The notes beneath the pieces were generated by a model. That model saw nothing but the letters and a program-made list of their open reading frames with translations, was not told the origin of the DNA and did no database searches. A program made the translations under genes and the position numbers. A stretch of 5,221 bases of DNA from a bacterium (GTDB taxonomy: Bacteria > SZUA-79 > Acidulodesulfobacterales > Acidulodesulfobacteraceae). Positions 1 to 4,824 of the stretch are shown here, one piece after another; positions within the stretch are counted from its first letter, which is position 1; the number at the start of each line of letters is the position of its first letter. The stretch is taken from assembly GCA_021781285.1 (NCBI GenBank), contig JAJXXD010000163.1, forward strand, positions 1 through 5,221, in the 5' to 3' direction.

Positions 1-88
1 TTTTCAAAGAGTTGTGAAGGTTGACGGTTTGAGTCTCTGCCTGTTTTTGGAAGTTGTCGTTTATTAATTCAAATAAAATATTGTTCAT
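1..88 (-). CDS. N-terminus of an unrecognised protein, partial at the left edge
   Basis: A minus-strand reading frame starts with ATG at 88 and stays open for 29 codons to the edge of the window. The protein begins MNNILFELINDNFQKQ. It lies 12 bp downstream of the stop of the primase-helicase gene on the same strand, so it would be the next gene of that operon. No clear Shine-Dalgarno sequence precedes the ATG; the leader is AT-rich. The visible part is polar and Asn/Gln-rich, with no recognisable motif. The call rests only on the open frame, the sensible spacing and the shared direction. The length is too short to exclude chance. Confidence 0.45.
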   Translation of the reverse strand, partial: MNNILFELINDNFQKQAETQTVNLHNSLK

Positions 89-100
89 AATAAAATATAT

Positions 101-1957
101 TTAAGCCGAGTTTTTATAAAAATAAGGATTGATGTTTTCAATCTGGTCTGTTTTGAATTCAGGCAAATCGAGCATTAACGGTATATTACCCACCCTGCCG
201 TAATTGTTCTTTATGCAGGCGCTTACGGCGGTATTACTGTCTTCGTCCCCTGATTTCTCGACATACAGGCAATATCTTACCGCATTGTAAAAGGCGCTAG
301 CGCCTCTTACCTTATCTATTCTATCGGCTATCTCGCCGTAGTCTAATTTTTTAGCGAGGATAGAATCTCGCTTTATTTGTTCAACCTTTACTTTGTTGAC
401 ATGGTGTAAAAAAATAATACTGCGGCCGGAATTTACGATAAAAGACCGCATTATCTTGCAAAAATCTGCGGCGGCGTTATTATCGTTTTCATCACCGGGA
501 AGCAGATTTGCGAGCGGGTCTAGAATATTAATATCGTGGCCTTGGATTAATTCTTCGATACCGCTTTGAGGGTTATAATAAAGCTCTTTCGTAAAACGGT
601 CTATTTTGATTATTTCTTCATCGCTGTCGCAAATATAATGTACATTGTCCGTATATTCGCTGTCCAAAAACGGATATTCTTCGATTAACCTTTTAGTCCT
701 CTTAACCACGGTGTATTCATCGTCTTCGCAAAGTAAGAGAAATGCGGCTTTTCCCGGATTAGTTTTTACAAATAATAAAGCGATATAAAGCGCGATATAA
801 GTTTTACCGACCGAGCCGTTGCCTACGATTAAACTTAATTTTCCCGCCGGAAACATCATATTAAACTTTGTTCTTGGTATATTATGTATATTTTTTAATC
901 CTGCCCCCATAGTTTTAAACTCTCGTTTTACAGGAATATTAGTTTTTTTTAAGTATTTTAAAACTAGTTCGCCAAGCCCCGCATCTGTAATCATCTTAAT
1001 AAAACTGCCTGCATGCCTGATATTTTGCCTATTCTGCGCTTGTTTTAGCAGTATATTGGTTCTTTTTGCATCATATTCTCGCCCGTAAAAAATTTTAAAC
1101 AAATCCGGTATTTGGGCAGTTAATTCTTTATCTACGCAATATCCGATAAGATTTAACTCAAACTCGAAGCCGTTTAGTTTTTCTTTGTTTTGTGCAAGTT
1201 CGGTAATCATAGCCGCAATATTGTCGTTTTTATCTGCATTAACCGATTCTTTATAAATTACAGGTTCTTGTGCTTCTTGAGATTGTCGCAGCTTAATTAA
1301 ATTAATAATTTTATGGTCAGGGTCATCGATAAAATTAAAAGAGTCGTTTATTAACTTATATTCGCGGTCGTGATTGCTCAATGTAACTTTCGACGGCGGC
1401 AGGACGCAATTCTTACCGTCTGCGAGGAGTTCAATCTCGATAGCGAGTTCATCGTTTTTATAAATAGTCTGATTCGCTTTAAGCGCCAGCGTTTCGTAAA
1501 TATCGGCTCGAATCAATAAATATGAATGAAAGCCACCGGAACCGGTAATTACGTTAATATTAAGGTTTAATTTTTCTAACCAATCACTTGCAAATGCTGC
1601 TCTTTCTTTATATTTGTTATATTCAGAAGGCTCCTGTTTAAATAATTTAGAACGGTCAAGTCCCTTAGTGTGCTTATCGTCAGCTTTCATATCAATATCA
1701 ATCACCGCAACGTAATATTCTACGCCGTCAAAGACGGCGAGGCTACGTTTGCCAGGCCTGAAGCCGAGATTATAGGCGTGTTCGGATGAAATATTATCTT
1801 TATACAAGGCGAATATTTCATCTTTGGATAATTTTTTTAAATTATTCCAATCTTTACGGCTTGGAATTTTAGAATTAGGCAATAACGGGTGCAGGTCAAA
1901 GCCTGCATTATAAAAAAATTCAATAAATTCTTTTGTTTTTATTATCGGGGTTTTCAT
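101..1957 (-). CDS. Primase-polymerase / RepA-like helicase fusion replication protein
   Basis: This 618-aa protein probably primes and unwinds DNA at the origin of the mobile element. The N-terminal half shows the three archaeo-eukaryotic primase (Prim-Pol) motifs: the metal-binding DxD in VAVIDIDM (D87, D89), SGGFHSY at 140-146 with H144, and a third acidic motif in IEIELLADG (174-181) leading to VLPPS (185-189). Residues about 245-340 form a helical linker that may correspond to a PriCT-type domain. The C-terminal half is a RecA-fold ATPase of the RepA/AAA_25 type. It has Walker A GNGSVGKT (379-386), an acidic CEDDE (410-414), Walker B INILDP with D480, a sensor-like IIFLHHVNK (514-522), and RGASAFYNAVR (551-561), which resembles the RepA arginine-finger region. 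GAGGA precedes the ATG by about 8 nt. It is last of a visible three-gene operon, apart from the partial gene after it. All key residues are present, so it appears intact. The biochemical role is inferred from the families; the exact element type (plasmid, prophage, satellite) is open. Confidence 0.9.
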   Translation of the reverse strand: MKTPIIKTKEFIEFFYNAGFDLHPLLPNSKIPSRKDWNNLKKLSKDEIFALYKDNISSEHAYNLGFRPGKRSLAVFDGVEYYVAVIDIDMKADDKHTKGLDRSKLFKQEPSEYNKYKERAAFASDWLEKLNLNINVITGSGGFHSYLLIRADIYETLALKANQTIYKNDELAIEIELLADGKNCVLPPSKVTLSNHDREYKLINDSFNFIDDPDHKIINLIKLRQSQEAQEPVIYKESVNADKNDNIAAMITELAQNKEKLNGFEFELNLIGYCVDKELTAQIPDLFKIFYGREYDAKRTNILLKQAQNRQNIRHAGSFIKMITDAGLGELVLKYLKKTNIPVKREFKTMGAGLKNIHNIPRTKFNMMFPAGKLSLIVGNGSVGKTYIALYIALLFVKTNPGKAAFLLLCEDDEYTVVKRTKRLIEEYPFLDSEYTDNVHYICDSDEEIIKIDRFTKELYYNPQSGIEELIQGHDINILDPLANLLPGDENDNNAAADFCKIMRSFIVNSGRSIIFLHHVNKVKVEQIKRDSILAKKLDYGEIADRIDKVRGASAFYNAVRYCLYVEKSGDEDSNTAVSACIKNNYGRVGNIPLMLDLPEFKTDQIENINPYFYKNSA

Positions 1958-1970
1958 TATTTTTATCCTC

Positions 1971-1997
1971 AGCGTCGGGCTAAAGCCCTACGATGCT
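1971..1997. repeat. GC-rich bulged palindrome (REP-like or mRNA leader hairpin)
   Basis: An outer stem, AGCGTC (1971-1976) with GATGCT (1992-1997), includes one G-T pair. It is followed by a 3-base bulge (1989-1991) and an inner stem, GGGC (1977-1980) with GCCC (1985-1988), around a TAAA loop. It stands out as GC-rich in an AT-rich spacer between the 137-aa gene and the primase-helicase gene. On the minus-strand transcript the hairpin ends immediately before the GAGGA ribosome-binding site of the primase-helicase, so it could affect translation. There is no U-run, so it is not a standard terminator. The GGGCTTTAGCCC core resembles dispersed intergenic palindromes seen in various bacteria, but copy number cannot be judged from one window. 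Confidence 0.55.
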
Positions 1998-2004
1998 TAT
2001 ATTA

Positions 2005-2418
2005 TTAAATGCGGCGTTTTATGTAAATTTTTTCCAAAACTGATTTTGATAGCTTTTTTAACGCCGGTTTATCTATTATCTGATTCGGCGTTCTAAGTTC
2101 TGCAACGGTAAGTAGACCTGGATAGCGCTTAAGAATTTTTACATCGAGAGCAAGTTCGGCTTTAATTATATTTTTCATATATAACCAATTAACTTGGGAA
2201 AGGTAAACTTTCCGCCCATCCACTTTTTCAACATATGCGGTTATTTCCGTAAACTGATATGGGAATTCCTTTAAACAAGCCTTAGTTTTTGGTAAAATGT
2301 AAATATAATTGTCAGATTCGTAATTTTCAGTCATAGGATCGGAAGAAACTAAATAAAAAAATTGCTCATCAAAATCTGCAACATACCCGATAATATTACT
2401 TTTTTCCTTAATTTCCAT
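2005..2418 (-). CDS. Unrecognised 137-aa protein of the replication operon
   Basis: I do not recognise this protein. Residues 1-80 look strand-rich, for example IIGYVADFDEQFFYLVSS and ITAYVEKVDGRKVYLSQVN, alternating hydrophobic and charged residues as in a small beta-barrel. Residues 84-137 look helical and basic, ending KIYIKRRI. There is no signal peptide or membrane segment. The start is supported by AGGAG about 10 nt upstream. It begins 21 bp after the stop of the HTH gene and precedes the primase-helicase gene, so an accessory role in replication or its control is plausible. An OB-like single-strand DNA-binding fold is one possibility. That is inference from shape and position only. Confidence 0.75.
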   Translation of the reverse strand: MEIKEKSNIIGYVADFDEQFFYLVSSDPMTENYESDNYIYILPKTKACLKEFPYQFTEITAYVEKVDGRKVYLSQVNWLYMKNIIKAELALDVKILKRYPGLLTVAELRTPNQIIDKPALKKLSKSVLEKIYIKRRI

Positions 2419-2439
2419 TATAATTTTTACTCCTGTATC

Positions 2440-2631
2440 TTAATTAACCGGTTTGATGTAATTCTTTTCTAAATATTTTTTAAGATCGGATTCGCGGAAC
2501 TTATAATATTTCCTTATTCTTACGAAACCAATCTCCCTTGCATAGACGATATTTTGCATCGTTCTGTAGCAGATTCCTAAATATTCCGCTGCTTCATGCA
2601 TGCCGTATAATTTTTCTTCATTATTGTTCAT
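2440..2631 (-). CDS. Excisionase/AlpA-like helix-turn-helix DNA-binding protein
   Basis: This 63-aa protein is almost wholly one winged-HTH domain of the MerR-like HTH_17/excisionase type. MHEAAEYLGICYRTMQNIV (11-29) supplies the two helices, IGFVRIRKYYKFR (34-46) the wing hairpin, and ESDLKKYLEKN (47-57) the closing helix. Proteins of this size and pattern act as directionality factors (Xis) or as AlpA-type activators in prophages, satellites and integrative elements. It is first in the minus-strand operon with the 137-aa and primase-helicase genes, so it may control that operon, excision, or both. The ATG at 2631 has no visible Shine-Dalgarno site. The alternative ATG at codon 11 would cut close to the HTH, so the longer start is kept. 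A short inverted repeat touches the start codon. Confidence 0.8.
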   Translation of the reverse strand: MNNNEEKLYGMHEAAEYLGICYRTMQNIVYAREIGFVRIRKYYKFRESDLKKYLEKNYIKPVN

Positions 2632-2649
2632 GCATTTATGATAAAATGC
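2632..2649. promoter_or_regulatory. Inverted repeat in the divergent intergenic region, candidate operator
   Basis: GCATTT (2632-2637) and AAATGC (2644-2649) form a perfect 6-bp inverted repeat around ATGATA. It directly abuts the ATG of the HTH gene, inside the 67-bp spacer between that gene and the divergent 283-aa gene. It could be an operator for autoregulation or, in RNA, a small hairpin limiting initiation. ATGATAAAAT occurs here (2638-2647) and again at 2699-2708 over the start of the divergent gene. No convincing paired -35/-10 promoter boxes were found in the spacer. In AT-rich DNA such a short repeat may be chance. Confidence 0.3.
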
Positions 2650-2687
2650 TTTGGAAAGACATAATAGGTTGTATTTTTACCAATTTT

Positions 2688-2691
2688 GGAG
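2688..2691 (+). promoter_or_regulatory. Ribosome-binding site deciding the 2699 start
   Basis: GGAG lies 7 nt before the ATG at 2699. The earlier in-frame TTG at 2651 has no such site, and the residues between the two codons look like untranslated leader. The ATG is therefore preferred. Confidence 0.7.
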
Positions 2692-2698
2692 TTCAAAA

Positions 2699-3550
2699 AT
2701 GATAAAATACGAATATATCGCAGACAAACTCTACGAAGCCGGATTAAAGGCCGGATATATTGCTGATTATCTTAGTTTAGGATACAAGGATTTAAAAATT
2801 CTTGAATTAAGGAAAAGAGAGAAGAAGGAAAAGAGTTTAAGAAAAGAGCCGAGCCTGTATAAAAAGTTTATTTCCAGTATAGATTTATCCAACGAAAGGG
2901 TGAAGGAATTTGCCAAAATTATTAAAGCAAGAAAAATAGATTATAAAAAATGGGATGAGTTGTTTAAAAAGTATGAAATCACCGATAACAGCTTAACAAA
3001 ATTCCTTTTGTCCCAAAAATATTTTTATGATTTTTCAAATGATTCTGATTTATTTGCGGTTAAAGACTATCTTGACGATATTTGTATAAATGAAAAAATT
3101 AAATTATCGTCTAATGATATATATTTCTTGTATGGAAAGTTCCTAAAAAAGATTTTCGTGGATCCAAGAAAGGATATAGAATTTTTGCTTAAAAACGGCG
3201 TATCATATTACAATATAGCCAAGCTTTTCAATAATTCTCTCTCTGGTGTAAACGGACGGGATTTCAGGACGATGACAAAAACCTTTAAACGGCCGGAGGT
3301 AAAGCCTCATAAGCAAAAAGCCAACGAGGAAGCTCTTAAAAAAATAATTACAGAAAGCAAAATGAATGCGAATATTCTTAATGCGGCCAGGCTGGTTAAA
3401 TTTTTTTCAAAAAGGGATGCAAATCATATAGTCCAAGTATTGTTGTATAACTCGGCGGACTGTCCAAGTACCGAGGTCGAAAAGAAGATTGAGCTACCGC
3501 TCGAGATGTTGTTCAAAGAAGGGCTTTGCGTATTATATGATAATGTCTGA
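2699..3550 (+). CDS. Unrecognised 283-aa basic protein with HTH-like segments
   Basis: I do not recognise this family. The protein is very Lys-rich and looks mostly alpha-helical. Two stretches have helix-turn-helix character: YIADKLYEAGLKAGYIADYL (6-25), and LLKNGVSYYNIAKLFNNS (163-180) followed by VNGRDFRTMTKTFKRP (184-199). The second has the typical G-V-S then I-A pattern of a DNA-binding recognition unit. Residues 32-58 and 200-222 are highly charged, Lys-rich helices or linkers. There is no signal peptide, membrane helix, tyrosine-recombinase R-H-R-Y set or nuclease motif that I can see. It is transcribed divergently from the excisionase-like gene and is followed after 23 bp by the cupin gene. 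A DNA-binding or regulatory role within the element is a reasonable inference, not an assignment. Confidence 0.8.
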   Translation: MIKYEYIADKLYEAGLKAGYIADYLSLGYKDLKILELRKREKKEKSLRKEPSLYKKFISSIDLSNERVKEFAKIIKARKIDYKKWDELFKKYEITDNSLTKFLLSQKYFYDFSNDSDLFAVKDYLDDICINEKIKLSSNDIYFLYGKFLKKIFVDPRKDIEFLLKNGVSYYNIAKLFNNSLSGVNGRDFRTMTKTFKRPEVKPHKQKANEEALKKIITESKMNANILNAARLVKFFSKRDANHIVQVLLYNSADCPSTEVEKKIELPLEMLFKEGLCVLYDNV

Positions 3551-3561
3551 ATTTAATGATT

Positions 3562-3567
3562 AAGGGA
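3562..3567 (+). promoter_or_regulatory. Ribosome-binding site deciding the cupin start at 3574
   Basis: AAGGGA sits 6 nt before the ATG at 3574. The in-frame ATG at 3556 lies upstream of this site and has no comparable sequence before it, so the shorter 109-aa product is preferred. Confidence 0.6.
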
Positions 3568-3573
3568 ACCATC

Positions 3574-3903
3574 ATGGACGATTACTTCCATTCCCTCAAA
3601 ACGATAAAGACTAAAGAACCTGTAAAAGGCATAAGCATAAGGTCGGTTTACTTAGACAATGTCATGCTTACCCATATCGAGTTCGAGCCCGGCAGTATTA
3701 TACCGGAGCATAGACATTCCAACGAGCAGATTACCTTAATATTGGCAGGCAAAATGGATATGGCGGTCGGTAATAAAAAAAAGACAGTCGTAAAAGGAGA
3801 CGTTATCGTAATTCCGGCAAATATAGAACATAGCGCCAAGATACTTGACGAATTTACCATTGCTGTAGACGCATGGTCTCCGGCGAGGGAGGATTACAAG
3901 TAG
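3574..3903 (+). CDS. Small single-domain cupin protein
   Basis: This 109-aa protein is a complete one-domain cupin (Cupin_2 type), a small beta-barrel that usually binds a divalent metal. Cupin motif 1 is GSIIPEHRHSNEQITLILAG (40-59), with likely ligands H46, H48 and E51 or Q52. Motif 2 is GDVIVIPANIEH (75-86), with H86 as the fourth ligand. The fold and the metal site are well supported. The substrate is not: such cupins include isomerases, dioxygenases and sugar- or ligand-binding proteins, and no fused domain narrows the choice. There is no signal peptide, so it should be cytoplasmic. It is 23 bp after the 283-aa gene in the same direction and is the last gene before the tRNA fragment, the usual place for cargo genes in a tRNA-integrated element. 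No clear terminator follows it. Confidence 0.88.
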   Translation: MDDYFHSLKTIKTKEPVKGISIRSVYLDNVMLTHIEFEPGSIIPEHRHSNEQITLILAGKMDMAVGNKKKTVVKGDVIVIPANIEHSAKILDEFTIAVDAWSPAREDYK

Positions 3904-4029
3904 CAATGGAGATACAAAAATAACCGCATTAAATTATAAAATAGAAATGATGTTTTCCTACTATATTACTACCAAATTTTATAAAGTATTATTTTATTAT
4001 TAATATTAATAAGTTATTAGCTACATCAA
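3904..4029. other. AT-rich noncoding segment at the inner edge of the element
   Basis: About 125 bases of very AT-rich DNA lie between the cupin stop and the tRNA fragment. I see no open frame of note, no good terminator and no tRNA 5' half; in particular there is no GCGCCC acceptor strand to pair with the downstream GGGCGC. Runs such as TATTATTTTATTATTAATAT (about 3986-4008) could be recombinase arm or host-factor binding DNA beside the att core, but no repeated arm-site motif is evident. Confidence 0.4.
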
Positions 4030-4078
4030 CAGACTACGAATCTGCAGGCCGGGGGTTCGAATCCCTCTGGGCGCACCA
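4030..4078 (+). tRNA. 3' half of a tRNA-Arg(ACG) gene: candidate attachment site
   Basis: The segment folds as the 3' part of a tRNA. Anticodon stem CAGA/TCTG flanks the 7-base loop CTACGAA, giving anticodon ACG at 4036-4038 (Arg, CGU family). A 5-base variable loop, AGGCC, follows. The T arm is GGGGG-TTCGAAT-CCCTC (4051-4067) with one G-U pair. Then come acceptor strand TGGGCGC, discriminator A and encoded CCA (4076-4078). The fifth anticodon-stem pair (4029 with 4045) is A-C, and nothing upstream supplies a D arm or a 5' acceptor strand, so identity to a tRNA ends at about 4030. It cannot be a functional tRNA. Truncation inside the anticodon stem is the classic attL/attR footprint of a tyrosine recombinase using a tRNA 3' end. 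Polarity implies that the element is on the left and the full tRNA-Arg lies at its far end. Confidence 0.85.
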
Positions 4079-4104
4079 CACAAGACTCCATTTAAAATAA
4101 ACAT

Positions 4105-4434
4105 ATGGAAATTAAATTTAATTCATTTTTAGAAGACGTTTTTAAGCGAAGAATAAGGTTTTCATGGGAAAGAAAAAGCCATATTGAAAGCACCCACTAC
4201 GAGATGAATGGGGAAATGGGTAAAATTCAAGAAACTTTACAAAATCCCGATATAGTTGTAAAATCAAAAGTAGACGTAAGTGTTGAATTATTTTATAGAA
4301 ACTATAAAAACACTCCAACTGGAGAAAAATATTTATGTGTTGTCGTGAAAAATAAAGAGGACAATAATTTTATTATAACTTCTTGTTTTACGGACACGGT
4401 TAAAAAAAGGGAATTATTATGGCAAAAGAGATAA
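4105..4434 (+). CDS. Candidate nuclease-fold toxin (PBECR/DUF4258/RelE-like)
   Basis: The pattern of this 109-aa protein recalls small RelE/barnase-like nuclease-fold proteins (PBECR2 or DUF4258 groups). W21 and H26-x4-H31-x-E33 come early (WERKSHIESTHYEM). Then come an ETLQNPDIVV helix-strand turn (43-52), a strand LFYRNY with Y64 and R65, hydrophobic strands YLCVVVK (76-82) and FIITSCF (89-95), and a C-terminal K-x4-LLW ending. If so, it may act on RNA or tRNA. That is family-level inference from memory, and I cannot name the subfamily with certainty. Its end overlaps the next gene by 16 bp, a toxin-antitoxin-like arrangement. The ATG begins 26 nt after the tRNA CCA and has no Shine-Dalgarno site, so it may have been cotranscribed with the intact tRNA-Arg before the element inserted. 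Apparently intact. Confidence 0.72.
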   Translation: MEIKFNSFLEDVFKRRIRFSWERKSHIESTHYEMNGEMGKIQETLQNPDIVVKSKVDVSVELFYRNYKNTPTGEKYLCVVVKNKEDNNFIITSCFTDTVKKRELLWQKR

Positions 4435-4631
4435 CGGTATATTACGACAAGGAAGGGGATTATTTTGAGGTAATGTTCGAAAAGAAGAAAGGGTATTTTA
4501 AAGAAACCGCTAACGATGCGGTAATGGAAAAGGTTGACGAGAACGGCGCTGTTATCGGGTTTTCCATTTTAAATATAAGCGCGCTACATAATAAACCCCT
4601 CGAAGTATCCCTCAATTATAACGCCGCATAA
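4419..4631 (+). CDS. DUF2283 small protein, possible antitoxin partner
   Basis: This 70-aa protein matches the DUF2283 pattern: an opening strand pair, ITVYYDKEGDYFEVMFEK (5-22), then a central VMEKVDENGAVIGFSILNIS (35-54), and a closing LEVSLNY. Family members are around this length. Their biochemical function is not established, and they often sit beside small toxin-like genes. The start overlaps the previous gene by 16 bp in another frame. Its ribosome-binding site AGGGA (4408-4412, 6 nt before the ATG) lies inside that gene, so translation is probably coupled. A strong terminator follows 20 bp after the stop. An antitoxin role is inferred from gene order and overlap; the usual order in many toxin-antitoxin pairs is the reverse. 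Confidence 0.85.
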   Translation: MAKEITVYYDKEGDYFEVMFEKKKGYFKETANDAVMEKVDENGAVIGFSILNISALHNKPLEVSLNYNAA

Positions 4632-4651
4632 ATCAAAACCAATGAAATATC

Positions 4652-4690
4652 AAAACCGGCTATTTATTTTAATAAACAGCCGGTTTTTGT
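4652..4690 (+). terminator. Rho-independent terminator after the DUF2283 gene
   Basis: AAAACCGGCT (4652-4661) and AGCCGGTTTT (4678-4687) form a perfect 10-bp stem. The 16-base spacer is itself largely self-complementary (TTTATT/AATAAA). The stem runs into a T-rich tail (TTTTTGTTTT). Because A-runs flank the left arm, it may also work for transcripts from the minus strand. Confidence 0.88.
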
Positions 4691-4824
4691 TTTCAGAAAA
4701 TCAAGGAAGCGATGCCGCTTAAAATTTTCCTGATAATTTTTAAGCATCTCTCCACCCCCTCCGGTACCTGTCTTTGAACTGCTCCCGAAAAAGAAACGGA
4801 AGGGTTGCTAATGGAGATTCTGAA

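Larger units (their letters stand above)
1..4078. mobile_element. Right-hand portion of a tRNA-Arg-integrated element
   Basis: The call combines three observations: a primase-polymerase/helicase of plasmid or phage type, an excisionase/AlpA-like regulator, and a tRNA-Arg 3' fragment at the right limit. No integrase, capsid, conjugation or relaxase gene is visible in this part, so the element type is unresolved. Integrative plasmid, prophage remnant and phage satellite are all possible. The left end, the integrase and the restored full-length tRNA-Arg should lie beyond position 1. The exact right limit depends on where crossover occurred within the 4030-4078 repeat. Confidence 0.7.

Noticed and set aside
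819..1088. Plus-strand 89-codon open frame
   Set aside because: It lies wholly inside the primase-helicase gene on the opposite strand, where all expected motifs are present. Its hydrophobic composition is the usual antisense shadow of a charged protein.
2651..2698. TTG-initiated 16-residue extension of the 283-aa protein
   Set aside because: There is no ribosome-binding site before the TTG, whereas GGAG precedes the ATG at 2699 at good spacing.
3648..3860. Minus-strand 70-codon open frame
   Set aside because: It is antisense to the cupin gene, which has both conserved motifs. It has no ribosome-binding site or family resemblance.
4640..4724. Short minus-strand frame beginning MLKNYQENFKRHRF
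   Set aside because: Only about 27 codons, running through the terminator stem, with no family pattern. Treated as chance.
4717..4744. Imperfect AT-only hairpin CTTAAAA / TTTTAAG
   Set aside because: It is weak, has no tail or spacing that suggests a terminator or promoter, and the local base composition makes it likely by chance.
4774..4824. 17-residue upstream extension of the YhcG-like gene
   Set aside because: GGAG 8 nt before the ATG at 4825 marks a better start, and the DUF1016 resemblance begins after that ATG.
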